A stretch of 43,067 bases of DNA from Flavobacteriales bacterium (GTDB lineage Bacteria; Bacteroidota; Bacteroidia; Flavobacteriales_D; Cryomorphaceae), in the NCBI GenBank assembly GCA_007125175.1, contig SLDS01000041.1, positions 1 to 43,067 on the forward strand, written 5' to 3'. Below the pieces are notes generated by a model, which saw only the letters and a program-made list of their open reading frames with translations, was not told the DNA's origin and ran no database searches. A program made the translations under genes and the position numbers. Below are positions 16,980 to 25,565 of the stretch, piece by piece. Positions within the stretch are counted from its first letter, which is position 1; each line of letters starts with the position of its first letter.

Positions 16980-18083
16980 GTGGATAAGCTGAAAAAGATA
17001 TTGGTTTGCACCGGAGGCGGAGATTGCCCCGGACTCAATGCCGTAATTCGTGGTATTGTGAAACGCGCCTCTGCCGCAGAGGGCTATGAGGTGTGGGGAA
17101 GCTACGAGGCTTTCAAAGGTATTATGGACGATCCCCCACGATTGGTGAAACTCGATGCGGCGGCCGTTGCCGGAATACATGTCAGGGGCGGCACCATTAT
17201 CAAGACCACCAACAAGGGCAACCCAATGGCATTTCCGGTGGTGGATGATTCGGGGCAAACCCGCGTCGAAAATCGCGTGCCCTGGCTTGTGCAACGCATC
17301 AAAGACCTCGGCTTTCACGCCTTGATCAATATAGGCGGAGATGGCTCCCAAGCGATCTCACAGGCGCTTCACGAAGCCGGCTTGCCTGTGATCGGGGTGC
17401 CCAAAACAATCGACAATGACCTTTCATCTACCGATTTCACCTTTGGCTTTCAGACGGCTGTGCAGACTGCCAGCGACTCCTTCGATAGGCTGGTCACCAC
17501 CGCCTCCAGCCACCACCGCGTGATGATCATGGAGGTGATGGGCCGCGATGCCGGCTGGATAGCCCTCTACACGGCCATATCGGGAGGTGCAGAGGTATGC
17601 CTCATTCCGGAAATTCCCTACCGGGTGGAGTCGGTCATTGCCCGCATACAGGAGCGCTACCGCGAGGGGCGCGGCTTTGCCAATGTTGTGGTGGCCGAGG
17701 GGGCACATCCACAGGGTGGTTCGGTTACTGCCACTGAGGGTGAGCTGGGTAGGCATTCCGTTCGTTTAGGGGGTGTGGCTTACACCCTTGCCGATAGCCT
17801 ACGCCGAGGGGGTCTTGAAGCCGATATCCGCGAAACGGTACTCGGCCATACACAGCGCGGTGGCAGCCCCATAGCCTTCGATCGGGTGCTGGCTTCTGTA
17901 TTTGGCGTGAGGGCTTTTGAATTGGTGCTTGCGCAAAAATGGGGGGAAATGGTGGTGTACAAGAACAATGCTTTCGACTCTGTAGCACTCACCGAAGTAT
18001 TGAGTAGCCCCAACAATGTGAATCCCTCGGGCACCCTGGTCGAGGCGGCTAGAGGTCTCGGCATATCCTTTGGCGACGAGTAA
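16980..18083 (+). CDS. 6-phosphofructokinase, group III (ATP or PPi)
   Basis: A 367-aa phosphofructokinase that converts fructose 6-phosphate to the 1,6-bisphosphate in glycolysis. Visible landmarks are the N-terminal donor loop CTGGGDCPGLNAVIRGIV, GGDGS (119-123), PKTIDND (141-147, catalytic Asp145), the substrate-binding MEVMGRDAGW (about 184-193) and GHTQRGGSP near residue 282. Gly122 is the residue usually linked to ATP use, while Lys142 is the one found in PPi enzymes; this mixture is known from group III and trypanosomatid enzymes, which mostly use ATP. The start is a GTG at 16980, giving the expected N-terminus. It faces the UbiA-like gene with 41 nt between stops. Confidence 0.93.
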   Translation: MDKLKKILVCTGGGDCPGLNAVIRGIVKRASAAEGYEVWGSYEAFKGIMDDPPRLVKLDAAAVAGIHVRGGTIIKTTNKGNPMAFPVVDDSGQTRVENRVPWLVQRIKDLGFHALINIGGDGSQAISQALHEAGLPVIGVPKTIDNDLSSTDFTFGFQTAVQTASDSFDRLVTTASSHHRVMIMEVMGRDAGWIALYTAISGGAEVCLIPEIPYRVESVIARIQERYREGRGFANVVVAEGAHPQGGSVTATEGELGRHSVRLGGVAYTLADSLRRGGLEADIRETVLGHTQRGGSPIAFDRVLASVFGVRAFELVLAQKWGEMVVYKNNAFDSVALTEVLSSPNNVNPSGTLVEAARGLGISFGDE

Positions 18084-18124
18084 GTGAGCGACCTGTGCAG
18101 ATGCTTGTCAGCCCGCAGCATTGA

Positions 18125-18988
18125 TCAAAACAAAATACCCGAGCGGGGCATAAGGTATAGCAAACCGCCTTGCAGGATGAGCAATCCATCCAATGCCACC
18201 GTAAAGTAAAGTTCCGGGCGCTCAGGGTGGCAGCGTCTTGCCAGCGTAATGGCCACTGCGAGCACCGCCAGATGTGCCAATAACTGGGCGCTACCTGCAT
18301 TGCCGAAGAGGTAGTGCAAGCCCGCGGCCAGAGCTGATAGGTAGAGCGCACGGATTGCCAGAGCTCGAGCCCCCTCCACGCCGAGCATTTGGGGAAGGGT
18401 TTTTTGCGCGGCAGCGTCTACCTTCAGGTCTCGGATGTCGAAGCACAGGGTAAGGGCCAAGATGAGAGCGCCTTGCTGAATGGCGAAGAGCAGTAAGTCG
18501 TAAGTGGCAAGTGCCGCGAATAGGGCCGCACTCTCAAGCCATACCGCGAGCTGTCCCGCCATAATCCAGGTGAGCAGAATGACCCAGGCTTTCATGTAGG
18601 GCACCTTGCGCAGCGAATAAGCCCCACCCGCCACAGGTATGATGGGTATGGCGTAGGCCATGGCGAGTGCGCCCGCAGGGAGCAGCACCAGGAATGTATT
18701 CCAGCTGAGGCCCAAAGCCATGATAGCCATCGAGGGAAGGGAGACAATCATGAATGCCCATTTCCACTTGAGGTAAGCCTTGCTCTTGTGCAAATCGCCA
18801 ATCCTGCGCTGAAAATTGTAGGTGAAAAGTGTCGCGAAGAAAACCAGTCCGAGCAGATTCCAATTTGCCCTAAGGCCAAAAAACCAATAGCTGCTGCCCG
18901 CATACATGGCCGCGCCAAGGGCAATGAAGAGATTGGTCTCAGTGAGCCAGTGCAATAAGCGATAGAGGCTGCCCATGTATTGGCTCAA
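18125..18988 (-). CDS. UbiA-like membrane protein with a degenerate first Asp motif
   Basis: A 287-aa polytopic membrane protein, about eight hydrophobic segments, matching the UbiA prenyltransferase superfamily. The second Asp-rich motif is intact: FDIRDLKVD with Asp184, Asp187 and Asp191, followed by QKTLPQMLG. The first motif, normally NxxxDxxxD, reads NFQRRIGD from Asn58, so Arg62 stands where the first catalytic Asp is expected. It may therefore not be a classical prenyltransferase, or may use a different metal-binding arrangement. Its start overlaps the stop of the upstream exported-protein gene by 4 nt (ATGA), so the two are co-translated. Confidence 0.8.
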   Translation of the reverse strand: MSQYMGSLYRLLHWLTETNLFIALGAAMYAGSSYWFFGLRANWNLLGLVFFATLFTYNFQRRIGDLHKSKAYLKWKWAFMIVSLPSMAIMALGLSWNTFLVLLPAGALAMAYAIPIIPVAGGAYSLRKVPYMKAWVILLTWIMAGQLAVWLESAALFAALATYDLLLFAIQQGALILALTLCFDIRDLKVDAAAQKTLPQMLGVEGARALAIRALYLSALAAGLHYLFGNAGSAQLLAHLAVLAVAITLARRCHPERPELYFTVALDGLLILQGGLLYLMPRSGILF

Positions 18989-19734
18989 AAATTAGCGTCG
19001 ACCAAGGCATAAGCCGCCCAGCCGAGCACAACCCCCATCACGCTTCCCTTCAGTGCCTGACGGAAGTTTTTGCTGCGGGCTTGCGTCTCATAGCCGGCGG
19101 CATAGTCGCTATTGTAGCGGTAGCGGCTTTGGCTCGTGGCGGCTTCGGGTATGGGTATCACCGGTATCTTGGTGCTCAAGGCAAAAATGGGAGGCACAGC
19201 CAGCGCCAGTATGCTATTGCGCGATGCAAAGGCTCCCACCGTTCCCACACCGAGTCCCGCCCAAAACCAGCGCATGCCGCTTACCACCGCGTAAGCATCG
19301 CCCTGCCCGGCCACGAAGGCCCGCATGGCCTCCACCTCCAGGTAATTGCCTTCATCGAGGTCGTAGTAGTAAAACATTTTCTCCCTTCCATCTGCCTTGC
19401 GTATGGCAAAGATTTCATCCCGTGACCGGTGGCTGCTCTTCATGATTACCGGGTATATTTCAGCCTTCGCTGACAGGATATCGGTATTGAAATAGTCTTT
19501 TTCCTTTCTTCGCTTCCGCAAATGGCGGGATTCTCGCTTGAAGTAGTTCTTGTCGTACTTGATCCATACATCTGTGAAGGAGGTGTCGTTGTAGGCAGCG
19601 ATGGGCAGGCGACGACCGTTCATCAATACCAGGGTATCTGGCTCCCCGGCCTCTTGAGCGCTCAAATCGCAGCCGGCCATCAGCAGCCCAAACATTATCC
19701 AGAAGGCTTTGTGTATGTGAGGGGATAAGTGCAT
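18985..19734 (-). CDS. Exported protein of unknown function, coupled to the UbiA-like gene
   Basis: A 249-aa protein I cannot assign. The ATG at 19734 was chosen because it starts a good signal peptide (hydrophobic FWIMFGLLMAGC, a possible lipobox) and because a TACCTTTG element lies 7 nt upstream; a longer in-frame reading to 19899 would cross that promoter and the gcvP start. The N-terminal half carries LVLMNGRRLPIAAYNDTSF and a basic Lys/Arg-rich stretch. The C-terminal half has two hydrophobic segments (about residues 150-185 and 225-245), so it may be membrane attached. Bacteroidota have many such proteins that report on or act at the envelope; the function is unknown. Confidence 0.7.
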   Translation of the reverse strand: MHLSPHIHKAFWIMFGLLMAGCDLSAQEAGEPDTLVLMNGRRLPIAAYNDTSFTDVWIKYDKNYFKRESRHLRKRRKEKDYFNTDILSAKAEIYPVIMKSSHRSRDEIFAIRKADGREKMFYYYDLDEGNYLEVEAMRAFVAGQGDAYAVVSGMRWFWAGLGVGTVGAFASRNSILALAVPPIFALSTKIPVIPIPEAATSQSRYRYNSDYAAGYETQARSKNFRQALKGSVMGVVLGWAAYALVDANF

Positions 19735-19741
19735 GGCAGGC

Positions 19742-19749
19742 CAAAGGTA
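19742..19749 (-). promoter_or_regulatory. -7 element (TACCTTTG) of the exported-protein/UbiA operon
   Basis: An exact match on the minus strand, 7 nt before the start codon at 19734, implying a nearly leaderless mRNA. It is part of the divergent control region shared with gcvP. Confidence 0.6.
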
Positions 19750-19836
19750 CACATTGCCATTCGCCCGACGAGTACCCCGGGCTGAACACTTTCCTTTCTG
19801 TGCTGTTTTGGCACCGCTCAGGCATGCGATTCTCCG

Positions 19837-19844
19837 TATATTCG
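19837..19844 (+). promoter_or_regulatory. Possible -7 element (TATATTCG) for gcvP
   Basis: Seven of eight to TAnnTTTG, about 48 nt before the ATG at 19893. A TTTG at 19807-19810 is 26 nt upstream, too far for a normal -33 box. I see no glycine riboswitch in this region. Confidence 0.3.
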
Positions 19845-19892
19845 CAGCGTCAATTGCAGGCCTTGCGGCTTTAACGCTTACACCCCACTGAA

Positions 19893-22787
19893 ATGCCACT
19901 TAGAGACTTCCCCAAACGACATATCGGCCCCAGAGAGCACGAGGTCGAGCACATGCTTCAAACCATTGGTTTCGATTCGCTTGATGCCCTCATCGAGCAA
20001 ACTGTACCTTCCGAAATACGCTTGCCGCGAGAACTGGATTTGCCGGGTAGCAGGAGCGAGCATTGGTACCTTAGGGAGCTACAGGAGCTTGCGCAAAAAA
20101 ACAAGCTGTATCGTTCCTACATTGGAATGGGTTATTACAATACCATCGTGCCCCCTGCCATTCAGCGCAATGTCCTGGAAAATCCGGGATGGTATACCGC
20201 CTATACACCCTATCAGAGCGAGATCGCCCAGGGAAGGCTGGAGGCCCTTATCAATTTTCAAACCCTTGTGAGTGATCTTACAGGGCTGCCATTGGCCAAT
20301 GCTTCCCTTCTCGACGAGGGCACAGCTGCCGCCGAAGCGATGGGCATGCTCTACAGTGCCCGCAGCCGCGATGCCGTGAAGCGCGGAGCCAATATTTTCT
20401 ACGTTTCTGCCGATTGCTTCCCCCAGACCATTGATGTGCTCAAAACCAGGGCCCAGCCCATGGGCATTGAGTTGATCATTGGCAATCATGAGGAATTCAA
20501 TTTTTCCGACAAGGTATTCGGTGTGCTGCTCCAATACCCGGATTCCAATGGCTCCGTGCGCGACTATCGGGCTTTTGTGGAAACGGCCCATCAACATGAA
20601 GCAGGAGTGGTAGTAGCTACCGACCTGCTGAGCCTGGCCTTGCTGACTCCTCCCGGTGAGTGGGGTGCCGATGTGGTGGTAGGCAATTCCCAGCGTTTTG
20701 GGGTGCCCATTGGTTTTGGAGGGCCGCACGCCGGCTTTTTTGCCACAAAGGAGCAGTACAAGAGGTTGATACCCGGTCGTATAGTAGGCGTCTCAAATGA
20801 TCGATTGGGGCAATCCGGCTACCGCTTGGCCTTGCAAACCCGCGAACAACACATTCGCCGGGATAAGGCGACTTCCAATATTTGTACCGCACAAAGTCTG
20901 CTGGCCATCATGGCTTCTATGTACGCCGTGTACCATGGCCCGGAAGGCATCAAGCGCATTGCACAAGATGTGCATGTGAAGACCTGCAGGTTGGCACAAA
21001 GCCTTGAGAGTCTGGGATACGAAATGGTGAACAAGGTCTACTTCGATACTTTAATGGTACAATTGCCCGAGGGGGTATCAAAAGTTCAAGTGCAGGAGAA
21101 GGCTGAAGCGCGCCGCATCAACCTCCGCTATTTTGGAACCAGCCATGTTGGCATCAGCCTGGATGAGACAGTGAGCAGGGCCGACTTTGACGATCTCTTT
21201 GCCATATTCTCAGAAGCCATGAGTGGTGAGGTTGCTCAAATTCCCGCCGAGGTCACCTCTCCCATACAAGGATTTTTCAAGCGGGAGAGCGCTTATCTGG
21301 AGCACCCTACTTTCAACCGATTCCACAGCGAGACGGAGCTTATGCGCTACATTAAGCGGTTGGAAAATAAGGATCTCTCGCTTACGCACAGCATGATTTC
21401 GCTCGGCTCATGCACCATGAAGCTCAATGCGGCCAGCGAGCTTATGCCAATTACATGGCCACAGTGGGCCCACATTCATCCATTTGCCCCGGAGCCGCAA
21501 ACGGCGGGCTACAGGGAGATGTTCGAAAGCCTCAAGCGATCACTTGCCGAGATTACCGGATTGCCTGGAGTATCCCTGCAGCCCAATAGCGGGGCTCAGG
21601 GTGAGTATGCCGGTCTTATGGTGATACGCAATTACCACCTGAGCCGCGGCGATCGCCATCGCAATATTGCCCTCATTCCCAGCAGCGCCCACGGTACCAA
21701 CCCCGCCAGTGCAGTGATGGCCGGCATGAAGGTGGTGGTGGTGAAATGTGATGAGCAAGGCAATATCGATGTCGAAGATCTCCGCTCAAAGGCCGAGATG
21801 CACTGCGATGAGCTCGCCGCTCTTATGGTGACCTACCCCAGTACCCATGGGGTATTTGAAGAGTCCATCATTGAGATCAATCAAATAGTGCATGACAACG
21901 GAGGCCAAGTGTATATGGATGGTGCCAATATGAATGCTCAGGTCGGCCTGACGAGTCCGGGGCGCATTGGAGCTGATGTTTGCCACCTCAATTTGCACAA
22001 GACCTTCGCCATACCACATGGAGGGGGAGGCCCCGGTATGGGGCCCATCTGTGTGGCATCCCATCTCTTGCCATTCCTCCCCGGACACAGCATTGTGGAG
22101 CTGGGTGGCACCCAGCAATCCGGGGCTGTTTCTTCGGCGCCTTGGGGTAGTGCCCTCATTTTATTGATCTCCTACGGATACATCAAAATGCTCGGTGGCT
22201 CGGGCATGACCCTGGCTACCAAAATAGCCATCCTCAATGCCAACTATATTAGGGCCAGGCTCGAAGGAGATTATAAGGTGCTGTACAAAGGCAAGAACGG
22301 AACAGTAGCCCATGAAATGATTATTGACTGCAGGCCTTTCAAGGCGCAGGGTATCGAGGTGCAGGATATAGCCAAGAGGCTTATAGACTATGGTTTTCAC
22401 GCCCCCACAGTATCCTGGCCGGTAGCAGGTACGGTGATGATAGAGCCCACTGAGAGCGAGTCGCTCGCAGAGTTGGACCGCTTTTGTGATGCCATGCTCC
22501 AAATACGAAAAGAGGTAGAGGAGATCGAGAAAGGCATCTACGGCCAGGATGACAATGTGCTCATCCATGCTCCGCATACGGCCGAGGAGGCTGTCTCCGA
22601 TGCCTGGAACCATGCATACTCCAGAGAGAAGGCGGTATATCCTCTACCTGCGGTGCGTTCTTCAAAGTTTTGGGCACCCGTAGCCCGCATCGACAATGCC
22701 TATGGCGACCGAAATCTGGTTTGTACCTGCCCACCAATGGAGGAGTATGAAGCCTCAGCAGAAAAGAGCCTTGAGGCTACAAGTTGA
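19893..22787 (+). CDS. gcvP: Glycine dehydrogenase (decarboxylating), P protein of the glycine cleavage system
   Basis: A 964-aa single-chain P protein, the usual length. It decarboxylates glycine using pyridoxal phosphate and passes the aminomethyl group to lipoylated H protein. The N-terminus [14 protein letters not shown] is typical. Glycine-rich loops lie in both fold-type I halves. The PLP lysine is Lys703 in [38 protein letters not shown] and [15 protein letters not shown] in the second half are also strongly conserved in the family. The T and H protein genes are not in the window, as is common in Bacteroidota where they are scattered. It is transcribed alone, divergent from the exported-protein operon. 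Confidence 0.98.
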   Translation: MPLRDFPKRHIGPREHEVEHMLQTIGFDSLDALIEQTVPSEIRLPRELDLPGSRSEHWYLRELQELAQKNKLYRSYIGMGYYNTIVPPAIQRNVLENPGWYTAYTPYQSEIAQGRLEALINFQTLVSDLTGLPLANASLLDEGTAAAEAMGMLYSARSRDAVKRGANIFYVSADCFPQTIDVLKTRAQPMGIELIIGNHEEFNFSDKVFGVLLQYPDSNGSVRDYRAFVETAHQHEAGVVVATDLLSLALLTPPGEWGADVVVGNSQRFGVPIGFGGPHAGFFATKEQYKRLIPGRIVGVSNDRLGQSGYRLALQTREQHIRRDKATSNICTAQSLLAIMASMYAVYHGPEGIKRIAQDVHVKTCRLAQSLESLGYEMVNKVYFDTLMVQLPEGVSKVQVQEKAEARRINLRYFGTSHVGISLDETVSRADFDDLFAIFSEAMSGEVAQIPAEVTSPIQGFFKRESAYLEHPTFNRFHSETELMRYIKRLENKDLSLTHSMISLGSCTMKLNAASELMPITWPQWAHIHPFAPEPQTAGYREMFESLKRSLAEITGLPGVSLQPNSGAQGEYAGLMVIRNYHLSRGDRHRNIALIPSSAHGTNPASAVMAGMKVVVVKCDEQGNIDVEDLRSKAEMHCDELAALMVTYPSTHGVFEESIIEINQIVHDNGGQVYMDGANMNAQVGLTSPGRIGADVCHLNLHKTFAIPHGGGGPGMGPICVASHLLPFLPGHSIVELGGTQQSGAVSSAPWGSALILLISYGYIKMLGGSGMTLATKIAILNANYIRARLEGDYKVLYKGKNGTVAHEMIIDCRPFKAQGIEVQDIAKRLIDYGFHAPTVSWPVAGTVMIEPTESESLAELDRFCDAMLQIRKEVEEIEKGIYGQDDNVLIHAPHTAEEAVSDAWNHAYSREKAVYPLPAVRSSKFWAPVARIDNAYGDRNLVCTCPPMEEYEASAEKSLEATS

Positions 22788-22930
22788 TCAGAATGTTCTG
22801 TCTGGATGGCAGATGACAAGGGAGTGGCGCACGTGGCAAGGCTCAATCATTTGAGATGAGTTACAAGTTTTTCTCTTGTACAAATGTGATCCCTCATTGG
22901 AGCACAACTAGCCCTGAATCCCTGTGAAAA

Positions 22931-22952
22931 TGCTTGTTTGGGAAAACAAGCA
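22931..22952. terminator. Stem-loop between gcvP and the T9SS cargo gene
   Basis: TGCTTGTTT and AAACAAGCA form a perfect 9-bp stem with a GGGA loop. On the plus strand no T-run follows, so it is a weak terminator candidate for gcvP (about 145 nt after its stop). It could instead be a regulator site 40 nt upstream of the -7 element at 22992. Confidence 0.35.
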
Positions 22953-22991
22953 AGGCTAACAATTTATTCATCTTTGGATAAAGAATATTTT

Positions 22992-22999
22992 TACCTTTG
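22992..22999 (+). promoter_or_regulatory. -7 element (TACCTTTG) of the first T9SS cargo gene
   Basis: An exact TAnnTTTG match, giving a leader of about 20 nt before the ATG at 23024. A TTTG at 22973-22976 is 15 nt upstream, somewhat close for a -33 box. Confidence 0.6.
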
Positions 23000-23023
23000 G
23001 AGCAAACTAAACCTTTTTTAACA

Positions 23024-25063
23024 ATGAGAAAACTATACTTCTTAGCGGCAGCCGTCTTGATATCGGGTTCGCTGCTTGAGCTTAATGCTCAAAACCAAAC
23101 AAACGGGATTATCGAGAGGGAGGTAGCAGCTACAATCTGCGAGCCAGACCGTCTCGAGGGTGAGACGAAGCACCCAAAAATGGTTGATGTGTACCAAGGC
23201 CAGAGGGATGCTTTCTTTTCCGATGATTTTTCCGATCCAGACAATTGGATAATTGAAAACGTCGGAGAGCAAGGAGAGTGGGAAATCACTGATACAGACC
23301 CTGCCGACCTGCTCCAATTCATGGGTGCCGCCGGTATGACCAGCACCACTGCCGACAACGGATTTGCTGTTTTCAATGGGGTGCAGTTTTTGCTCGCGGG
23401 CAGTGTATCAGGTCAGGATTCCAGGGTGGAGTACATCGATAGCATTGACCTCAGCGAGGCTGATGATGTAGTGTTTCAATTCGAGCAGCGTTACAGGTCT
23501 TTCAATGCAGACCAAACTTCTGTGGAGTTTTCCATTGATGGCGGTGATAGCTGGATACCTTACCCTCAGAATGAGGATGTGGTAACCAATGCTCCCACCA
23601 TCCAAAATGTTGTAACATTCAACCCTAGTTCTGCTATTGCCAATCAGCCCGATGTGCGCTTGCGCTTTCGCTGGCAGTATATTGCCGGTTCTACCGAGAA
23701 TGACAATCAATTTGGTAGCGGTTACGGCTGGTATGTGGATGACGTTTCTATCTCAGTAACGCCAGACAATGACCTCGAAATGCTCAATGCATGGTACGAC
23801 AAGTGGTTCACCTTGCTGGAAGCAGGAACAAATCCTCCGCCTGCTGTTCCCGACAATGAGTACGTGAAGCACTTCGAGTACAATCGCTACATCGCGGGCA
23901 ATATGAATCCTTTGAGTTTTGCAGCTAGTATTGAAAATAAAGGACTTCAGCCTCAGACCAATGTTACATTCATTGCCACTGTTACCGGCCCCGATGAAAT
24001 GGAGCATGAATTTGAAACTACCATTCCTGAACTCGCGCCGGGTGAAACTACCTTTATGATTATAGAGGATGTGATGCCCGAGGAATTCCTTGCCGATGAT
24101 GATGACGGTGTCGGTGCTTACACGGTATCCTTCAGGGTTGAGCAAGATGAAGAGGATGAAATACCGGGGAGCAACTTCGGACAGAATAAAACCTTCTTTG
24201 TGAATGAGGAATTTATGGGCAATGACAACAATGTAGGTACCAGCCGACTGCTTGTTGATGGCTTTAACACCTCTAACATGACACGCTTCATGTTCAATGA
24301 AGAGGAGACCATTGAGTACATCACATTTGCTATTACCAACTCCAGCCTTCCTGCCGAAAATGTGGTTTTTGAATCTGTTTTTCTCAACATTATCGAGGGT
24401 TCTTTCCTCGATGATCCCGGGCCTAACAATGTTATTGACACCCTCTTTACTGACGAGATCGAGTATTTCATCACAGACACAGATGTGCTTTCAAATGCGG
24501 ACAATGGACTTCAGTTCGTGACAGTATTCCTCGAGGATCCTATCACACTTGAGCCCGCTCCCATTACAGCAGAGCCGGGAAAAATTTACTCGCCTGTACT
24601 GCGCATTCCTGAGTCCAATGAAGACTTCTTGTGGGTGGTTGTGCACAACAACCGCGCGCGTTGGTCAAGCCTCGGAGCGGAAAATGCGACCACTCCGGAT
24701 GCTTCTCTCTTCAGCATGGGTAACCTTGTTTTCGCGCTCCGCATGGGCCGCCCTGCTGAGGATGAATCTATAAACGTTAATAATGTTGACCGCTTAAATT
24801 TCAACCTCGGTCAGAACTTCCCCAATCCGACCAGCAATGACACACGCATTCCATGGGAGCTTTTTGAGCCTGCTCAAAACGTACAATTCATGATGCATGA
24901 CATGCAGGGACGTGTGGTAGTCCAGAAAGATTTGGGCGACCGTGCACCTGGTGTTCAGGAAGATATCATCATCAATACCGGTAGCCTTGCGGCAGGTATG
25001 TACCAGTACAGCCTGCAGATTGGCAACAATCGAGGTGTTCGCAAAATGATGGTGACTAAATAG
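23024..25063 (+). CDS. Secreted T9SS cargo protein with choice-of-anchor-like domain (paralogue 1)
   Basis: A 679-aa exported protein. The signal peptide ends near residue 23 (LNAQ). About residues 65-245 form a jelly-roll, MAM-like or choice-of-anchor J-like domain (FFSDDFSDPDNWI ... GWYVDDVSI). A CARDB-like beta domain (about 285-380, SIENKGLQPQTNVTF) comes next, then a second beta-rich region with NDNNVGTSRLLVDG. The C-terminus is a type A T9SS sorting domain (NLGQNFPNPTSNDTRIPWEL ... AAGMYQYSLQIG ... KMMVTK). No enzyme active site is recognisable, so adhesion or binding is more likely. The start at 23024 avoids the promoter and gives a normal signal peptide. It is paralogous to the next gene along most of its length. 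Confidence 0.9.
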   Translation: MRKLYFLAAAVLISGSLLELNAQNQTNGIIEREVAATICEPDRLEGETKHPKMVDVYQGQRDAFFSDDFSDPDNWIIENVGEQGEWEITDTDPADLLQFMGAAGMTSTTADNGFAVFNGVQFLLAGSVSGQDSRVEYIDSIDLSEADDVVFQFEQRYRSFNADQTSVEFSIDGGDSWIPYPQNEDVVTNAPTIQNVVTFNPSSAIANQPDVRLRFRWQYIAGSTENDNQFGSGYGWYVDDVSISVTPDNDLEMLNAWYDKWFTLLEAGTNPPPAVPDNEYVKHFEYNRYIAGNMNPLSFAASIENKGLQPQTNVTFIATVTGPDEMEHEFETTIPELAPGETTFMIIEDVMPEEFLADDDDGVGAYTVSFRVEQDEEDEIPGSNFGQNKTFFVNEEFMGNDNNVGTSRLLVDGFNTSNMTRFMFNEEETIEYITFAITNSSLPAENVVFESVFLNIIEGSFLDDPGPNNVIDTLFTDEIEYFITDTDVLSNADNGLQFVTVFLEDPITLEPAPITAEPGKIYSPVLRIPESNEDFLWVVVHNNRARWSSLGAENATTPDASLFSMGNLVFALRMGRPAEDESINVNNVDRLNFNLGQNFPNPTSNDTRIPWELFEPAQNVQFMMHDMQGRVVVQKDLGDRAPGVQEDIIINTGSLAAGMYQYSLQIGNNRGVRKMMVTK

Positions 25064-25092
25064 AGTTTGTCAATACGGTCAAGTGGCTGGAT

Positions 25093-25196
25093 CATACAGT
25101 CCAATAGCAAGGCGCACGCAGTTCTAAAAATCAAGGAGTTGACTAAAGTCAATGACTGTTTTTGGAACAAGTGCAACGCCGCTAGTGGACTGTATG
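25093..25196. repeat. 104-bp imperfect palindromic (fold-back) element
   Basis: The outer arms CATACAGTCCAATAGC (25093-25108) and GCTAGTGGACTGTATG (25181-25196) are reverse complements at 15 of 16 positions. Complementarity continues inwards with small gaps (GGCG/CGCC, AAAAA/TTTTT) to a central TTGACTAAAGTCAA, so the whole element can fold into one long hairpin. It carries no ORF. No target-site duplication is obvious. It resembles a MITE or a structured RNA rather than a simple terminator, and it is followed by a separate terminator. Confidence 0.65.
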
Positions 25197-25247
25197 GACA
25201 GACACCATATAAGGTGATACAGCCTTAGAACATTCGAATAAGATTTG

Positions 25248-25276
25248 AGCCCCGGCCTTTGTGGTCGGGGCTTTTC
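25248..25276 (+). terminator. Rho-independent terminator after T9SS cargo gene 1
   Basis: AGCCCCGGCC pairs with GGTCGGGGCT (10 bp, one G-U) around a TTTGT loop, followed by TTTTCT. It lies 185 nt after the stop codon, so the fold-back element is probably transcribed as part of the 3' UTR. Confidence 0.85.
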
Positions 25277-25505
25277 TATGCTGATTTGCTTACTTAGCTA
25301 TTTGTTTCGGCTTTGTTGATTCTGCAGAAGATAGCGTCCGCACCGTAGCAGCATGTGAAAGCAAAAGTGAGATGCTACCAAAGTACTCTAAGACTTGTGA
25401 TTCACCCAATCTTGCTGCCAATTCCATCAATGGATTTATCAATTGAATTCATTTATTGGTGATTTGGAATTACACGATGAGCGGTAATTTTTGCGGGATG
25501 AAAGG
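25277..25505. other. Intergenic region between the T9SS paralogues
   Basis: AT-rich and apparently non-coding. TAATTTTTG near 25488 resembles a -7 element with one extra base. Nothing else recognisable. Confidence 0.4.
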
Positions 25506-25534
25506 TTGATATTTCGGATGAATGTTTACCTTAG
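25506..25534 (+). promoter_or_regulatory. Promoter (TTG, 18 nt, TACCTTAG) of the second T9SS cargo gene
   Basis: TTG at 25506-25508 and TACCTTAG at 25527-25534 (seven of eight) are 18 nt apart, and would give a leader of about 25-30 nt before the ATG at 25566. Confidence 0.5.
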
Positions 25535-25565
25535 TAATCTGTAATCACTATTAAACCTAAATCCT

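Noticed and set aside
19734-19899. N-terminal extension of the exported protein into the gcvP start
   Set aside because: The internal Met begins a proper signal peptide and has a promoter element 7 nt upstream.
25064-25280. Insertion sequence with a lost transposase at the fold-back element
   Set aside because: No transposase fragment, and no target-site duplication flanks the palindrome; kept as an unclassified repeat.
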